The position numbers and the translations under genes were made by a program. The notes under the pieces were generated by a model, which did no database searches, had not been told where the DNA came from, and saw nothing but the letters and a program-made list of their open reading frames with translations. 64,000 nucleotides of DNA. Source: Drosophila pseudoobscura (Eukaryota; Arthropoda; Insecta; Diptera; Drosophilidae). Shown piece by piece: positions 31,891-42,934 of the stretch. The DNA lies in contig NC_046683.1 of NCBI RefSeq assembly GCF_009870125.1, positions 19,105,001 to 19,169,000 on the forward strand. The letters are read 5' to 3'. How positions within the stretch are numbered: the stretch's first letter is position 1; every line of letters starts with the position of its first letter.

Positions 31891-34150
31891 TGGAGATATC
31901 GACGCCGATCATTAAGATCGGTAAGCTCCTATTTAAGCAGTTGGTGATTATCTCCGCGTCGGTAGCAAATATATATATAGATCGACCACGTGCAATCCCC
32001 CCCCCCAAAGAGAAAAAAAGAAAAACTCAACTAACTTCCCACAAATACCAATACCAATCCCACTCGGTGTCCGCGCGCCAAAATCGGGCTAAATCTATAA
32101 CCGTGCGCCGAAAAAACTGGCAAGACACCTACCCTGGTGTACAGTGCATATGTGCCTCGCCTCGCCACCAAGAGTTTGTTTTGTCGCCAACCCGTGCGTC
32201 AGACAGCTCTGCCAGGAGCAAACAACACTCGTGTCTCCGTGGAAAAGTCGGAAAACTGGTATGTTAAAGTTCCCTGTAGGAAAAAATTAGATTTTGTCTT
32301 AACCCTCGTGGTTTTGTTCTGTTTCGCCCATAGGGCCCTGGCCACGATCGGTAGCCCACCCAGCTCTCACAAAGTTCTGGCCCCCACACCAAACTCCCAC
32401 CCTTGACGGGAGTACTCTTCGCGAGTCTACCTTGGTGTGGGGCTCAGCTTGTTTTTCCTCCTCTGGAATTGTGGGAAGGTCCACCTGTCCGGCTACATAA
32501 CCTCCACCGGCCATAACCCTTGCGCCATCCCGCACGGACGCGCATAGAGGGCATAGAGATCACCCCCCCCTCCCCGGAGACGCCGCTAACTCGCTTTCGG
32601 CGACGGCCTAAAAGGAGCCGCTACGGATCCGGACCCAGATTTTGTAGCATAGTGTAGCTTTAATTGTCATTTTCTTTGGTTCCTTCTGAACCCTTATATG
32701 CCTATGTAACTTTCATTAACGCTGCGTCACAGTCATACCTCGATAGCCGTGCAAGTGAAAGTTCCCAAAACTAAATTTATTGTGTTGGTTGGAGAAAGAA
32801 AAACTTTATCATAGCGATCACCCCCCCTCATTTACCAATCCACCTCCGACCTGGGCACACATTAACCTTGTTTCCACAGCTCCACAACGAAAGGCGCCTT
32901 TCAGCGAGGGACCACTGTATTGAAGCTGTAAATGACCCAATTTCCTTGTTCTCTTTTGCGCCTGAATTCGCAAAATCGTAAAAGGCATGCGCAGCGGCCT
33001 ATCATGCGCTGCTGATAAGAGAGCGCAACGCTTGCGTTCCCCACGCTCGAAGATTTTCGTTCTCGTCGTTGCCAATTCTGCTTTAAGCTTGCAGCGCTCG
33101 CTTTCCATGCATTTTTATAATGCATTGAAACGTAGCAGACAAATACACTAAACAACAAAAAAAGATTTTTTTTTAATCTCCTTCAACCAACAACCACAAA
33201 AAATGTTTTTTTTTTTATTTTTAATTAAATTGCGTTTTGGCTCACCAAGGCGGATCGCTGGTCTGACCCCCGTGGCTTTTTATAATTTTTTATTTTTTCG
33301 TTTTTCTTGATACATATTTCGTTTCCTTATTTCTAATATCATATATTATATTCGTATACCCTATAGTTTATATATACATACATCTATAAATATCTAAAAC
33401 TTTTCTATTCCTCCTTTAGTGATTAAGCCTCATATTTTTCCATTTCCATTAAATTTTTTTTCCTTGATTTGCCTACTTGTTGTAATTAAAGACTTGTGTT
33501 CTTTCCGGTAGTGAAACTCTTGTTCGCTCGGTTTTGATGATGTGGCCACATGTCTAGTATTAAGTCCAGAGAAATATATTGAATTTTGTCAGCCATGAAT
33601 ATGGAGTAGACTTCTAATTTCCTAGTGACATGGTGACGTAATGGGGTAGGGTGAGAATAATAGGGATTTCCAGAACCTTTCGCACAACTGGAAATCATGG
33701 AAGGGTGGGTACAGAATCGTGTGGGTCGACTTCCATCTCAAGACCTCACGCCCGCGATATTTTTGGAACACCCCGACGAAAGCCCCTAGTACTTTCGAGT
33801 ACGCCCTATGTATGATTGTGCCAACTGTTGGCAAATTGTTGTTTTCGGAGTTAGCTCCCTGTAGAGTCACGGGATTCTAAAATTTTAAAGTTTATGTAGT
33901 AGGAGTCGAGACGCGGTCAAACGAACCCCCCCCCCCCCCCCCAAGTTACCGAATGAGCACGGAACCAGAGAATCTCCACCGGCAGTGACCTCGACATCCC
34001 CTCCAATCCATACCCTACTGACGTATTGACATGTTACAAGTTTTCTTACATAAGGTTAGAGTAAGGGCATTGTTTGAGATGCCAAGCTTTTTTGGCACCT
34101 ATGTGTTTCAAAAATGAAAAGTGATTTTGGGTTAAACTTTATAATTCGTA
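31891..34150. other. Unassigned block inserted in the broken LTR element
   Basis: About 2.3 kb without a recognised protein. It contains a C10 run (31,997-32,006), a GC-rich part (32,100-32,640), an AT-rich part (33,130-33,480), and a run of 17 C at 33,926-33,942. An open minus-strand frame of 78 codons at 32,299-32,535 resembles nothing I know. It may be composed of several element ends; I cannot name one. Confidence 0.4.
33926..33942 (+). repeat. Poly(C) run of 17
   Basis: Uninterrupted C17 (G17 on the other strand), prone to quadruplex formation and length change. Confidence 0.9.
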
Positions 34151-34151
34151 T

Positions 34152-34792
34152 TTAATCTTGGTGGCTGCTGCGGTAGAGCGCAGCAGCTCTGCAGAAAGTC
34201 AAAGTTTTACAACATAGGCGGCTCTCTCTGCTCATACAATAATAATGCTTAAAGTTACGGTTATTCTTCAGCGGCTGGCCCGAACAGGCATTAAAATCGG
34301 TTATTATTCGGAACGATATTCCTTCAAGGTAAATCTTAAATTTATTCAATGGGTAGATTATGGTTAGAGTTTCTAATTCATAACTATGATACCAACTTTC
34401 TGCTGGTGTTGTTGCTTGAGAAAAATATGAGATTGTATGAAATTTGTTATCATCCTGTTTTTGTAATAGAATTCTTCCAAACCCAATTTTGTTTCCTTAG
34501 TCGGACTATACAGGGCTAGAACTGGGGCTGAGGCCAGTCTCTCACAGAGATAATTAAATACTGTCACACATTTGTCGTCTAGCTCAAATTTCCCTATAGT
34601 TTTTGTCAGTGCTTGCATTGGCTTGGCAACTTTCGAGTAACCCGGAATAAATCTCCTGAAATAAGAAAAGAGTCCTAAACATTTTAGCATATTTGCGGAA
34701 TTAGTTGGTTTCGGAAGGTGCTTAATTGTCGTGATGTGATCATTATTTGGCTTAATTCCATCCTTGCTTAATGTGAATCCCAAAACAGACAC
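34152..34792 (-). pseudogene. RT end and RNase H start of the broken LTR element
   Basis: LGFTLSKDGIKPN, HLPKPTNSANMLKCLGLFSY, FRRFIPGYSKVAKPMQALTK and the RNase H-like YLEGISFRIITDFNA. It lies between gag and the inserted block. Confidence 0.75.
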
Positions 34793-34854
34793 TTGCTTAA
34801 CTTAATTTCTGATCTATATTCTGCTAGGAGACGTACTCAAGACAACAAAGTGTT

Positions 34855-35785
34855 CTATGGTTTTGGTTCTATTGCTGCTTTGGTGTACTTTTGCTCCGGG
34901 CACGTCTTAATAGAGTGGCTGCGAGAGCCGCAACGGAAGCAGGACCCCATCGCACGTTTGGGAGCCTTGCAATCTGAAGCGTAGTGTTCAAAAAACGAAC
35001 AATTGTAGCATGGCGTCTCACCATTCGATGTGAATGAAGATTGTGCTGAAGAGATAGTCGATGAGTTCCATTTTGGTTTGTTTTTTGCTCTTAAGTCCGC
35101 ATATCGATGAGATAATTCCTTAAGCTCGTGGATAGTTTTCGCTCCATAGAGGAAGGCGACGGCTGGCGACGTGTCACGGAAACCATCGATGATAAAGTGG
35201 ACTGTTTCAATCTCACATACACTTGCACGCAACGCCAACTCTTGCATCTGAAAAATGTACCCCATAACGGATGTTTTTGCCGGAATGTATCCGCCTCTGA
35301 ATTGGGTGCCATTAATAAGCGTGCGCATTGTAGCTTGTAGCATCAACAGCAGAGCAAGCGCGCTCTAATCTTGTAATCCATAATACAGCGTCTTGGTCCC
35401 TCGGATTCGAGAATGGGACCATTGCACGGATCACTTCTTTGACGCTGGTGCCCTCCGCCATTAGTTTTGTTAGCAAAGCTATTTTTTGTAATATTCTAAT
35501 GGCGGCATCTAACTCTTCTTCTTCTGGTATGCGTGCCTCGCCAATCACCGGCGCCAGCGTGTCGGCGTCGTTTTCCAAGTTGAGGTTGGGGTCAGCCGGA
35601 ATGTCGTTGTCGGCTGAAGCGTTAGATTTGGTCGGAACGACAGGGCTGGTTGGGCGATCAGGGACATAACCATTCTCGTACGCCAGTTTCTGCAGCTGCT
35701 GCAAAGTTGCATTGCTCGGGTGCGCAATTTCCTGCCCGTCTATCCAGTCCAATAGCTGCTGCTTCTCAACGGCAGCGGTTTTCAT
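34855..35785 (-). pseudogene. gag region of the broken LTR element
   Basis: The N-terminal piece is acidic (NLENDADTLAPVIGEARIPE) and the second piece has a capsid-like segment and two Cys-rich knuckles (CYNCSFFEHYASDC and CFRCGSRSHSIKTC). This is the usual gag arrangement of the group. Confidence 0.7.
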
Positions 35786-36329
35786 AATGATTTTGATTAA
35801 TATTTGAATAACTGTATGCGTTTTTAAAGTTTCTTTGGATTGCGTATCCTACTTCTGAAGTTTTGGTGCGTTTCTTAGTTTTAGTTTTCTTATTAATCTC
35901 CTTATTTCACGTCTGTTCTCTTTTCACGTCGATCGTCGAATATCGATATCCCTCTTATCGTATAAGACTTATCCCAGTAAAATATCGGGATCGGTTAGGG
36001 TTAATATCGGTGTTGCCTTACACACTCAAATATCTCTGCGTATCTTCCTTTGATATAATAATTTCTTCATTTGCACAGCAACAATTTACGCACTCGCGAC
36101 GACAATATTTTGTTAACGCTTAAAGAGAGAGAGAGGCTGTGGCTTTCAGCTTTCAGCAATCAGATCAGCAGCAGACCTGCAAGCTGATTCTGCTTGAAAA
36201 AAGCTCTCAGATCAGCTGAGCTTTCAGCTCCGATTTCATCTACAGTGTGCGCGAGCCCTAAGTCCTAAAAGACTGCCATGAGTCAGATCAAAACATAGTA
36301 ATAGCTAGCACCAACTGTTTATTGTAAAC

Positions 36330-36555
36330 CTTCCACCTATCTTACAAATTTCAAACAAGCAATTGACTACCTGTTAGAAAACCTTAACTCTTTCGAAAAG
36401 GTCATTATTGCAGTTGATTTCAATACCAGACACACGTTTTTTGGAGGTATAATAAACCGCGAAATTGGTACTTTCCTAAGGCAGACTTTGATAAATACGT
36501 GTTACGGTCCACCAACTGATCGTAGTTTGACCTTCAGGATAAATATAGGATAAGC
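36330..36555 (+). pseudogene. LINE endonuclease fragment
   Basis: Plus-strand reading gives AIDYLLENLNSFEKVIIAVD then FNTRHTFFGGIINREIGTFL, and PPTDRSLTF, which fits the GDFNARHxxWG region of a LINE endonuclease. No other domain is attached. Confidence 0.55.
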
Positions 36556-36559
36556 TTCA

Positions 36560-38080
36560 CCTTTGCGAAGGGCAAAATGGAGAAGTGGAAGTGCGAGAAT
36601 ATTTTCCTAGGAGGTAGTTTACTAAATAAATATAGAAAATAAATGTGAAAAGCTATGGTCGTACGGAAAGTTGGCCACACTTTTCGGTGAATTCGTGGAA
36701 GTGCAGAAAAGGGCAGGTTTGCAACCCTCCTTTCAAAACTTTTGCAACACCGTAGACCATAAGATTAAATGGAAAAAGTTGTACAATTCGATAAGGGGAC
36801 AAGAAATGTGAGGAGATTAACGAAAACTCGAACACTAGGGAAGCTTGGAGGTTCCTTAGTAACCTGTAATATGTCCCGGTGTTCTGGTGTGGTGGGTGAT
36901 TTCACGCGTTCCACAAACTAGTCAACTTGTTTAACACTGGGGGGATCTTTCGGCTAGGGCTCATCGGATGGCGGGATCTTTTATTTGTTCTCGTTAAACA
37001 CATATGTAGAAGTGATTCTAAGTGCTAACCTGGCCGTTAGGTGATACAAAAATCAATTCCATACAAAAATAGTTCCATATAAATGTGGAGAAATTGGCCG
37101 CTTAGCTTTAATTTAATATTAACTTATATTATAGCTTTCTCCATTCATATGCTCATCATTGTATTGTCCCGCTTAAGCACCTATTTTTACGCGCATAGTT
37201 GTGTTGTCACTGCTTGTGCTCAAAACGTTACTGTAACGTTCTCACACGTATAGACAATACATCGATGTGTACCGTTTTGCATTGCACCGTCGCATCGGAT
37301 GATCTTTCAATTCCTCTTTGCTCGACTTCTTTTCGTGAAGTTGATTTTAATAGAAAATTCTAGTCGCAACCACCCGCACGCATATCGCTGTACCGCCGCA
37401 GATCAACCCCCGCTATCTTTCTTCATTCTTTTTCGTCTTGACTTAATATTTTATTGCGTTTTTTTCTGTATCGCACTATAACCGTTCCAGTGCTACACTG
37501 CACTTTCGAAGAGTTTTCGATATTTATTAATCAGGCAAATGTTATCATTTTCTCTCGTCGTATGTAATTCCACCAAAATCTAACCCGGCACAATTAAGTT
37601 CCATTGATCGAATGATTTAGAGCTTGAGCATTGGGTTTTTCGCATCCATTGTGTATCCACAAATAAATAAATATGGTTCGTTACAAAACTCAAAAACTGC
37701 CAATTGGATACTCAAGAGATTTTCGACTCTGATAAAGCTGTTCTCTATCTGGACTTCATAAAAGAACCTTCTGAGGCCAGAGATGTCGATGAAGCAATGT
37801 ATACCATCAAGGAAAACAAAATACCTTTATTTTCCTTGGGAGATCTTGAAGCGAGACTAGTTCGTAAGACGAAAACAAGGGGAGGTTTCGACCATATCAC
37901 TTATTTTGACTGATATTCTGTATTCTAAGAGATTCTAAGTGCATTGAATACAAATACAAAGATAGAATTAGTTATGTTTTTCAATAATCAAGTGGCTATG
38001 TGTGATTTTCCAGTCGAATGGCGCTCAATAAAAATCATACCAATTTTTTATGTTAATCAAATCGTAAAAAATAATTTTAA
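36560..38080. other. Region without recognisable genes
   Basis: AT-rich, about 1.5 kb. One plus-strand frame of 69 codons (37,704-37,913; contains KAVLYLDFIKEPSEARDVDE) is protein-like but not recognised. It lies just beyond the C-terminal end of hAT remnant B. Confidence 0.5.
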
Positions 38081-38816
38081 AGTGGTTAAGCGGAAAAGCT
38101 TCTTTCAACCATACAAGAAGTAATCGGAGAAAATTAATTTGTAATTATATTTTCATTTGTGACGGGGTCAATTTCAGACAAACCATCAGCATTTAGATTA
38201 AAATAACAATTTATTTATTTTTTAAAATCATATTTGAATCTGGATTTCTTTTCAAAATGGCTTTAAATTTATTTTTTAAGTCCATTCCATATCTCCGCAA
38301 TATTTCCCTCAATCAACGCTATACATAAGTCCATTTTAAATTCATCGTTGGAGTTGTTGAAAAAGTTGCTAGACGTTTTCTGGAAATAGACGCATTTTTG
38401 TTGGATGCTTTGGACCTTCTGAGGACCTTCTTCCAACAACTTTAAAGCACATTTCGGAAAGGCTGTTAAACCAATTTCTTATACAATTTTTTTGTATATC
38501 TGATGATCTTCAGCATTTTTCTACACTTTGCTTCAAAGACTGTAGAAAATCAATCGCTCAAAATAACGCCAGAGATCAAACAGATAAGGACTTACAATAG
38601 CAAATATGTTACAAGGAAAGGTACATATATGCTTTAATTTTTCGATGAAAATCGTTTGCATATATTTTAATTTTTTTTGCATATTCTGCATATACTTTGC
38701 ATATTTTGTTTGCATATTTTCGATATGCATTCAAATATGTTATATTTGAACGATAAAACGTCTAAATACAAATTTTTTGAACAATCTGATAAAAATATGC
38801 AAGATCCGAGGTCTAG
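38080..38816 (-). mobile_element. hAT-like DNA transposon remnant B
   Basis: Minus strand. The reverse complement of about 38,080-38,400 is related to the C-terminal part of remnant A: KMDLCIALIEGNIAEIWNGL, an FKAILKRNPDS segment, LSEIDPVTNENII and finally CMVERSFSA, the start of the hAT dimerisation domain. The zone 38,640-38,730 is rich in GCATAT, and the copy ends at 38,816 with TCCGAGGTCTAG, as remnant A does. Stops are present and the middle is deleted. Confidence 0.65.
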
Positions 38817-38829
38817 CTATTATTATACC

Positions 38830-39500
38830 AAACAAATCCTAAAAGTATTCAACATAGGAAAAAAAAATTACACTTGAGCTTTTATAGCAGTCTTTTACAT
38901 TTCATAAGACTAAAGTAAAATATATTTAACATATGTACAAGAAATAGCTTATGTTTTCATAGCAGTCTTTTACATTTCACAGAAGATGCCATTAACGGCT
39001 AAAATTGCATTGCAATTTTGTATAAATTATGTATAATTTGTCATCAATTTTGGTGAAATGCTTCCAGTAGAAGCTCATTGTTATTCTAAAATAAATAATT
39101 TTGCAGTAACAAAAAATCTCTCAAGAAGAGTTGGGAAAATAGATATGTTATGTTATTTTTTCATGGCTAATTCAAAAACAGGAAACATTTGTATGTGCAA
39201 TTCGTGAAAAATAAATACCTGCGGTAGCGGATTGCGTTTTTAAAAAGTTTTTTTTTTTTTTACGGACAAACGGTTTGCGCGATCTGAGTTTTTAGCTCGA
39301 GTTTTCGGTTTCGCTTCTGGATCAAGACTGACTTGAACTTCTTTGCATCGTCAATCCCTTTCGGGAATTGGTTTTTTATTAACATCCCGATTGATTTCGC
39401 CATCCCGAATATTGGATTTCGTTATCCAAAGATTGAGAACTGTAAAATGCTCAAAGTGCATAATCTGCAGGAAGACGGGTACGAGATGGTTTATCAGAAG
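38830..39500. other. AT-rich region without recognisable genes
   Basis: No conserved frame seen. GCTTTTATAGCAGTCTTTTAC-like words occur twice (about 38,878 and 38,954), suggesting a short local duplication. Confidence 0.5.
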
Positions 39501-39504
39501 CAGG

Positions 39505-39725
39505 GTGTGGGCAAAGATTGTTTTTCCATTTAGGCGATTGTCAAAGATTGGGATTGTGGCGGGAGCCCAAGATTGAGATTGTATATCTTAAAGATCAATT
39601 AGGCGGAAGCCCTTTGGCTTGTGGTGGGAACAAAAGATTGAGATTGTTTATATCTGGAAAAAAACCAATTAGGCGGAGGCCCAAGATTGAAAATGTTTTC
39701 GTCTTAGAAAGTCAAAGATTGTTTA
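39505..39725 (+). repeat. Degenerate tandem repeat of about 65-70 bases
   Basis: The words AAGATTGAGATTGT (39,569 and 39,634) and CAATTAGGCGGARGCCC (39,596 and 39,666) recur with a shift of 65-70 bases, with weaker copies either side. No source element recognised. Confidence 0.6.
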
Positions 39726-39989
39726 CAACTCGTATATGAGCTCAATAGAATTGGGTACGTTAACTTGGACGTTGACATGCAATGACTTCGTCTTTCAAGA
39801 GGCGATGCAATTACTGAGCCGTCAAGTAGCCCGTGTGACACCAGCAGAAGGCTGTTACGCGCGGATCCCAGGCAAAACGCAGCCCTCCTCCCGCCCAACC
39901 GACCGAGGGGCGCTGCCGCATGACGCGCGGTGCGTAGCCGAACCAAACGCGAGCATGCAAGAAAGATAGATATTAGACTAACCTTCGAG

Positions 39990-41345
39990 GAAAATTAGCA
40001 CTAAACTTATTAAGAAATTAAGCATGCAATAAAATACAAAATACAAATACCACTACAATTACTAATTACTAGAAAGGTGTGTAAGGATTAGTAATTTAAT
40101 AAGAGGAAGAGAATTAGTGGAGGATATAATATAGTAGAGGGAATTATAATCCGAGCATAAGACCCTAAACGGTTCATGCAAGGAATAATTCGATCTACAA
40201 AGTGGAAGGAACAACGGTATAAAGTTTCTAGTCAGTCTAATAGGAATCGTGAAGTTTATGCGGCTCAACAGATCAGGGCTGTCTATGTCACCCCTGATCA
40301 AGTTGTGCATAAATATTACACCAAGCATTTTTCTACGGTTAACTAAGAATGGGAGGTTTACTAATAATAGTCTACTAGAGTAAGATGGGAGTCTTATACC
40401 CGCTTCCCAGTTAAGGCCCCGCAGAGCAAAGAGTAAAAAGTTTTTCTGTACTGATTCTATACGGTCCTGGTGTACTTTGTACTGAGGGCACCATACACAG
40501 GAGCCGTATTCTAAGATCGGACGAACAAGCGAGGTATAGAGAGTCGTTGTTATATAGGGGTCGTCACATTCCTTTGACCACCTCTTTATAAACCCAAGCA
40601 CGCCCATGGCCTTATTTACCATGGTAGAAATTTGTTCGGAAAACTTTATCTTGGTGTCTAACATAGCACCCAGATCATCCACCAGGGTAATTCCCTCAAG
40701 AGAACCACCAAATAGGGTGTAGGGAGCCAACAAGGGGCTAGAACGATGAAATGTCATAACTTTGCATTTCGAGGCATTAAGGTGTAACAAGTTTGCACAA
40801 TACCATGACTAAAAGTTATTGAGATCGGATTGCAAGCGAGAATGAAATGAAGTGTCCTTATACTGGACACAGAGTTTAACATCATCCGCATACATAAGTA
40901 CTCGAGAGTATGTTAATACCGAAGGCAAGTCATCAATAAAGAGTGTGAAGAGTAAGAGGCCTAGATGGCTGCCCTGTGGTACTCCCGAAGAAACCTTTAC
41001 TGGTAAGGAGAGGGAGTTTTTGAAGAGGACTCTTTGAGACCTAGAACAAAGATAACTAGAAATCCAGGCGGAAACCCTAAAAGGTCAAGTTTAAACTCTA
41101 AAAAGTTCGTGGTGGTTGATCGCCGCCTTATAAATCCATGCTGAGTGGGAGATATAAGTGATTTGCAGAGAGAGGTTGCAAGTGCGGAGTTAAAACCTTC
41201 TCAAACATTTTGGGAATAGCGGATAACTTTGCTATACCTCAATAATTTTTTGCATCAGACTTGCTACCTTTTTTATGGAGAGGAAAACAAGTACCTGAGT
41301 ACACAACCTGGAACCCCGTCTGGACCCGGTGAAAACACCGGCTTA
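39990..41345 (-). mobile_element. CR1-type LINE, 5'-truncated
   Basis: Minus-strand ORF2 remnant from the beginning of RT to the C-terminus. It starts with SPGPDGVPG at about 41,335. At its 5' end it abuts a Q/N-rich open frame on the same strand. RT motifs are present but in several frames. The exact 3' end is not clear; the last clear coding is at 40,062. Confidence 0.75.
40062..41340 (-). pseudogene. CR1-type reverse transcriptase
   Basis: In order on the minus strand: SPGPDGVPG, FPLHKKGSKSDAKNY, KLSAIPKMFEK (about 41,240-41,200), then after frame changes SGVPQGSHLGLLLFTLFIDD (about 40,930-40,990) and MYADDVKLC (about 40,870-40,895) with the catalytic YADD intact. The longest open part is the 242-codon frame 40,062-40,790 (HLNASKCKVMTFHR to the end), with LYTSLVRPILEYGSCVWCP, the usual CR1/Jockey thumb motif. 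At least three breaks in the upstream half. Confidence 0.78.
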
Positions 41346-41939
41346 AAAATGGTAGTGGTCCGGGCATTGCAAGCAGATTGGCTGGTTGCTGCTGCTGTTG
41401 TTGTTGATGTTGTTGTTGCTGCGGCTGTGGGCGTTCGGTCTCCGTCTCCATCTGTTGCTGTTGCTGTTCCCTCTGGTCCGCTCATTTGCGGGTGGCGAGC
41501 TTCTTTGGACTGAAATAGGCGCCGGCTCTTGCTCTGGCTGGAGCTCGAGCTGGCGGGCCGCCTGGTGCAGTTTTTTCGCAAAGCCGCTTTTGAAGAGCGG
41601 CGTTGATAGGGGCTGGAAGAAAATTTCATCATCTTCCGAGTCCGTGTCTAAGGCCGTATATCTTCGCTTGAGTGGCGATCGATAGGAGCTGTCATAGGGC
41701 ATAGGGCATAGCTCATTACCCATTAGCTGGGGCACACAGGTAAGCCATTCGTTTACCAATTTTGACTTGTTATTAGGCCTTGTCGGTGTAATTTGTGCGT
41801 CATCTTGTGTCAGTATGTGTAGTAAGCATTTTCTGCTCCGTCCAGACCTCGCAAATAACGGATGATACTTTCGGCGTGTCTGATAAAAACCACTCATTGA
41901 CTGACACATTGAGAAAAGGGACTGAAAAGACCCGATCAA
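41346..41939 (-). pseudogene. Q/N-rich open frame, possible host exon fragment
   Basis: About 198 residues from an ATG at 41,939. It has SPLKRRYTALDTDSEDDEIF, a Ser/Arg/Asn stretch and an Asn-Ser run (NNINNNSSSNQ), encoded by CAA/CAG- and AAC-type triplet runs as in many Drosophila regulatory proteins. I do not recognise it. It is not like any LINE or LTR protein here. The frame runs into the CR1-type LINE at about 41,345 and stops there, so if it was a host exon the LINE junction cuts it off. Composition could also come from repetitive DNA. Confidence 0.4.
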
Positions 41940-42600
41940 ATCTGTTTTTGCTCAACTCGCTCTTCGCTCAAGCAAAGACCAATTTCTTCACTTCTCTTTT
42001 GTTCCTGTTTTTCACTGAGCATCTTGTCGCGAGTGAACGAACAAAGTGCTTGTACGTGTAATGCTTATGGCAACGTTCGGTTTGACTATTGTAGCTTAAA
42101 ATGAATCGTGAAAAGCAAAACGAAAATGTTCGTTTGCCAATTTTGCAAATAAATACATATACACATCACAATACAATAGCCCAAAAGATGCGGAAAACAT
42201 GAATAAATAAACATATAAGTACACGAAAAAAACTAAAAACACTTTACTCAGACTCTTTTTTGGCTCTGCTCATCTAAACACACTTTTGCTGTAAGCGCTT
42301 GACCAAAGTGTCTCTCTAAGTTGTTATTGTGAGACACGATTGTGTGTCGGGCTCAACCGAAAACACGGAACACAACACAAGCGAAGAGACAAAAAGTGTT
42401 CTGCTCAGTGAGAGACCGTGTCTGCGTGGTCTTTTTCGGTTTTGTCAGTGACGAGACAGCAAAGGGAAAAAGTGTTGACCGTTGTTTGCGAGCTATTGCT
42501 CCGTCCAATAGTGATTTCCGCAGTCGTTAATTGTTGTTGTTGGTCATTTAATTGCTGCGGCTGGTCACCTAATTGTTGTATGCCCGTTGGACAGACATTC
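41940..42600. other. Region upstream of the Q/N-rich frame, no clear gene
   Basis: Contains runs of CTCAACTCGCTCTTCGCTCA-like sequence and several GAGACA/TGTGTC words. A short minus-strand frame (42,405-42,605) has three QQL repeats (IQQLGDQPQQLNDQQQQL). No family recognised. Confidence 0.4.
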
Positions 42601-42631
42601 GGCATCAGTCAGTGTGAGGTGCTGGCGTAGG

Positions 42632-42860
42632 TCAGGGCATTTTTTTTGTATTCAATTCCTTGAAGAAGACGATGCCTCGACCGCAAGATGGGCACCAGCC
42701 ATCCGTTTCGTGGCCAAACCGCTTCAGCTTGGATCTGAAGCATCCGTGGCCGCTCAGAATCTGTGTGAGGTGGAAGTCCACCTGCCCATGCTTCCTCTCT
42801 AACCATAGCTTGATGCCTGGAATAAGCCTGTGGGTCCTGCGTCCTTTGGTCAAGGAATCT
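42632..42860 (-). pseudogene. R1-clade LINE ORF2 C-terminal fragment
   Basis: TKGRRTHRLIPGIKLWLERK, HGQVDFHLTQILSGHGCFRS and LKRFGHETDGWCPSCGRGIV match the C-terminal domain of the R1-clade elements further right, closest to the one at 45,063-47,652. It is a stray piece in opposite orientation and is cut after the first half of the zinc motif. Confidence 0.8.
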
Positions 42861-42934
42861 CACTTCGTCTGCGATCTCCTGATAAAAGAATAAAAGGTTA
42901 TACACGTGTCTGAAAAAAAGAAAAAATTTAAATC

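Larger units (their letters stand above)
30391..36200 (-). mobile_element. Broken Ty3/gypsy LTR element, mdg3/blastopia-like
   Basis: Minus-strand fossil with parts in the expected order: gag (about 35,785-34,855, with a CCHC knuckle), RT end and RNase H (about 34,792-34,152), the end of RNase H with the linker and integrase start (about 31,890-31,261), and the integrase core and C-terminus (about 30,966-30,391). It carries at least two insertions: a block of about 2.4 kb (about 31,750-34,230) and a DINE-1 end (about 31,087-31,260). It is clearly dead, with many breaks; no LTRs were recognised with confidence. Motifs such as LGLFSYFRRFIPGYSKVAKP suggest the mdg3/blastopia branch. Confidence 0.75.

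Noticed and set aside
36190-36230. Imperfect inverted repeat CTCAGATCAGCTGAG as a possible element end
   Set aside because: Short and within a CAGCTTTCAG-rich stretch; no matching partner found at the other side of the broken LTR element.
41386-41685. Leu-rich plus-strand frame opposite the Q/N-rich frame
   Set aside because: It is the antisense of CAG/CAA and AAC triplet runs, giving poly-Leu by composition.
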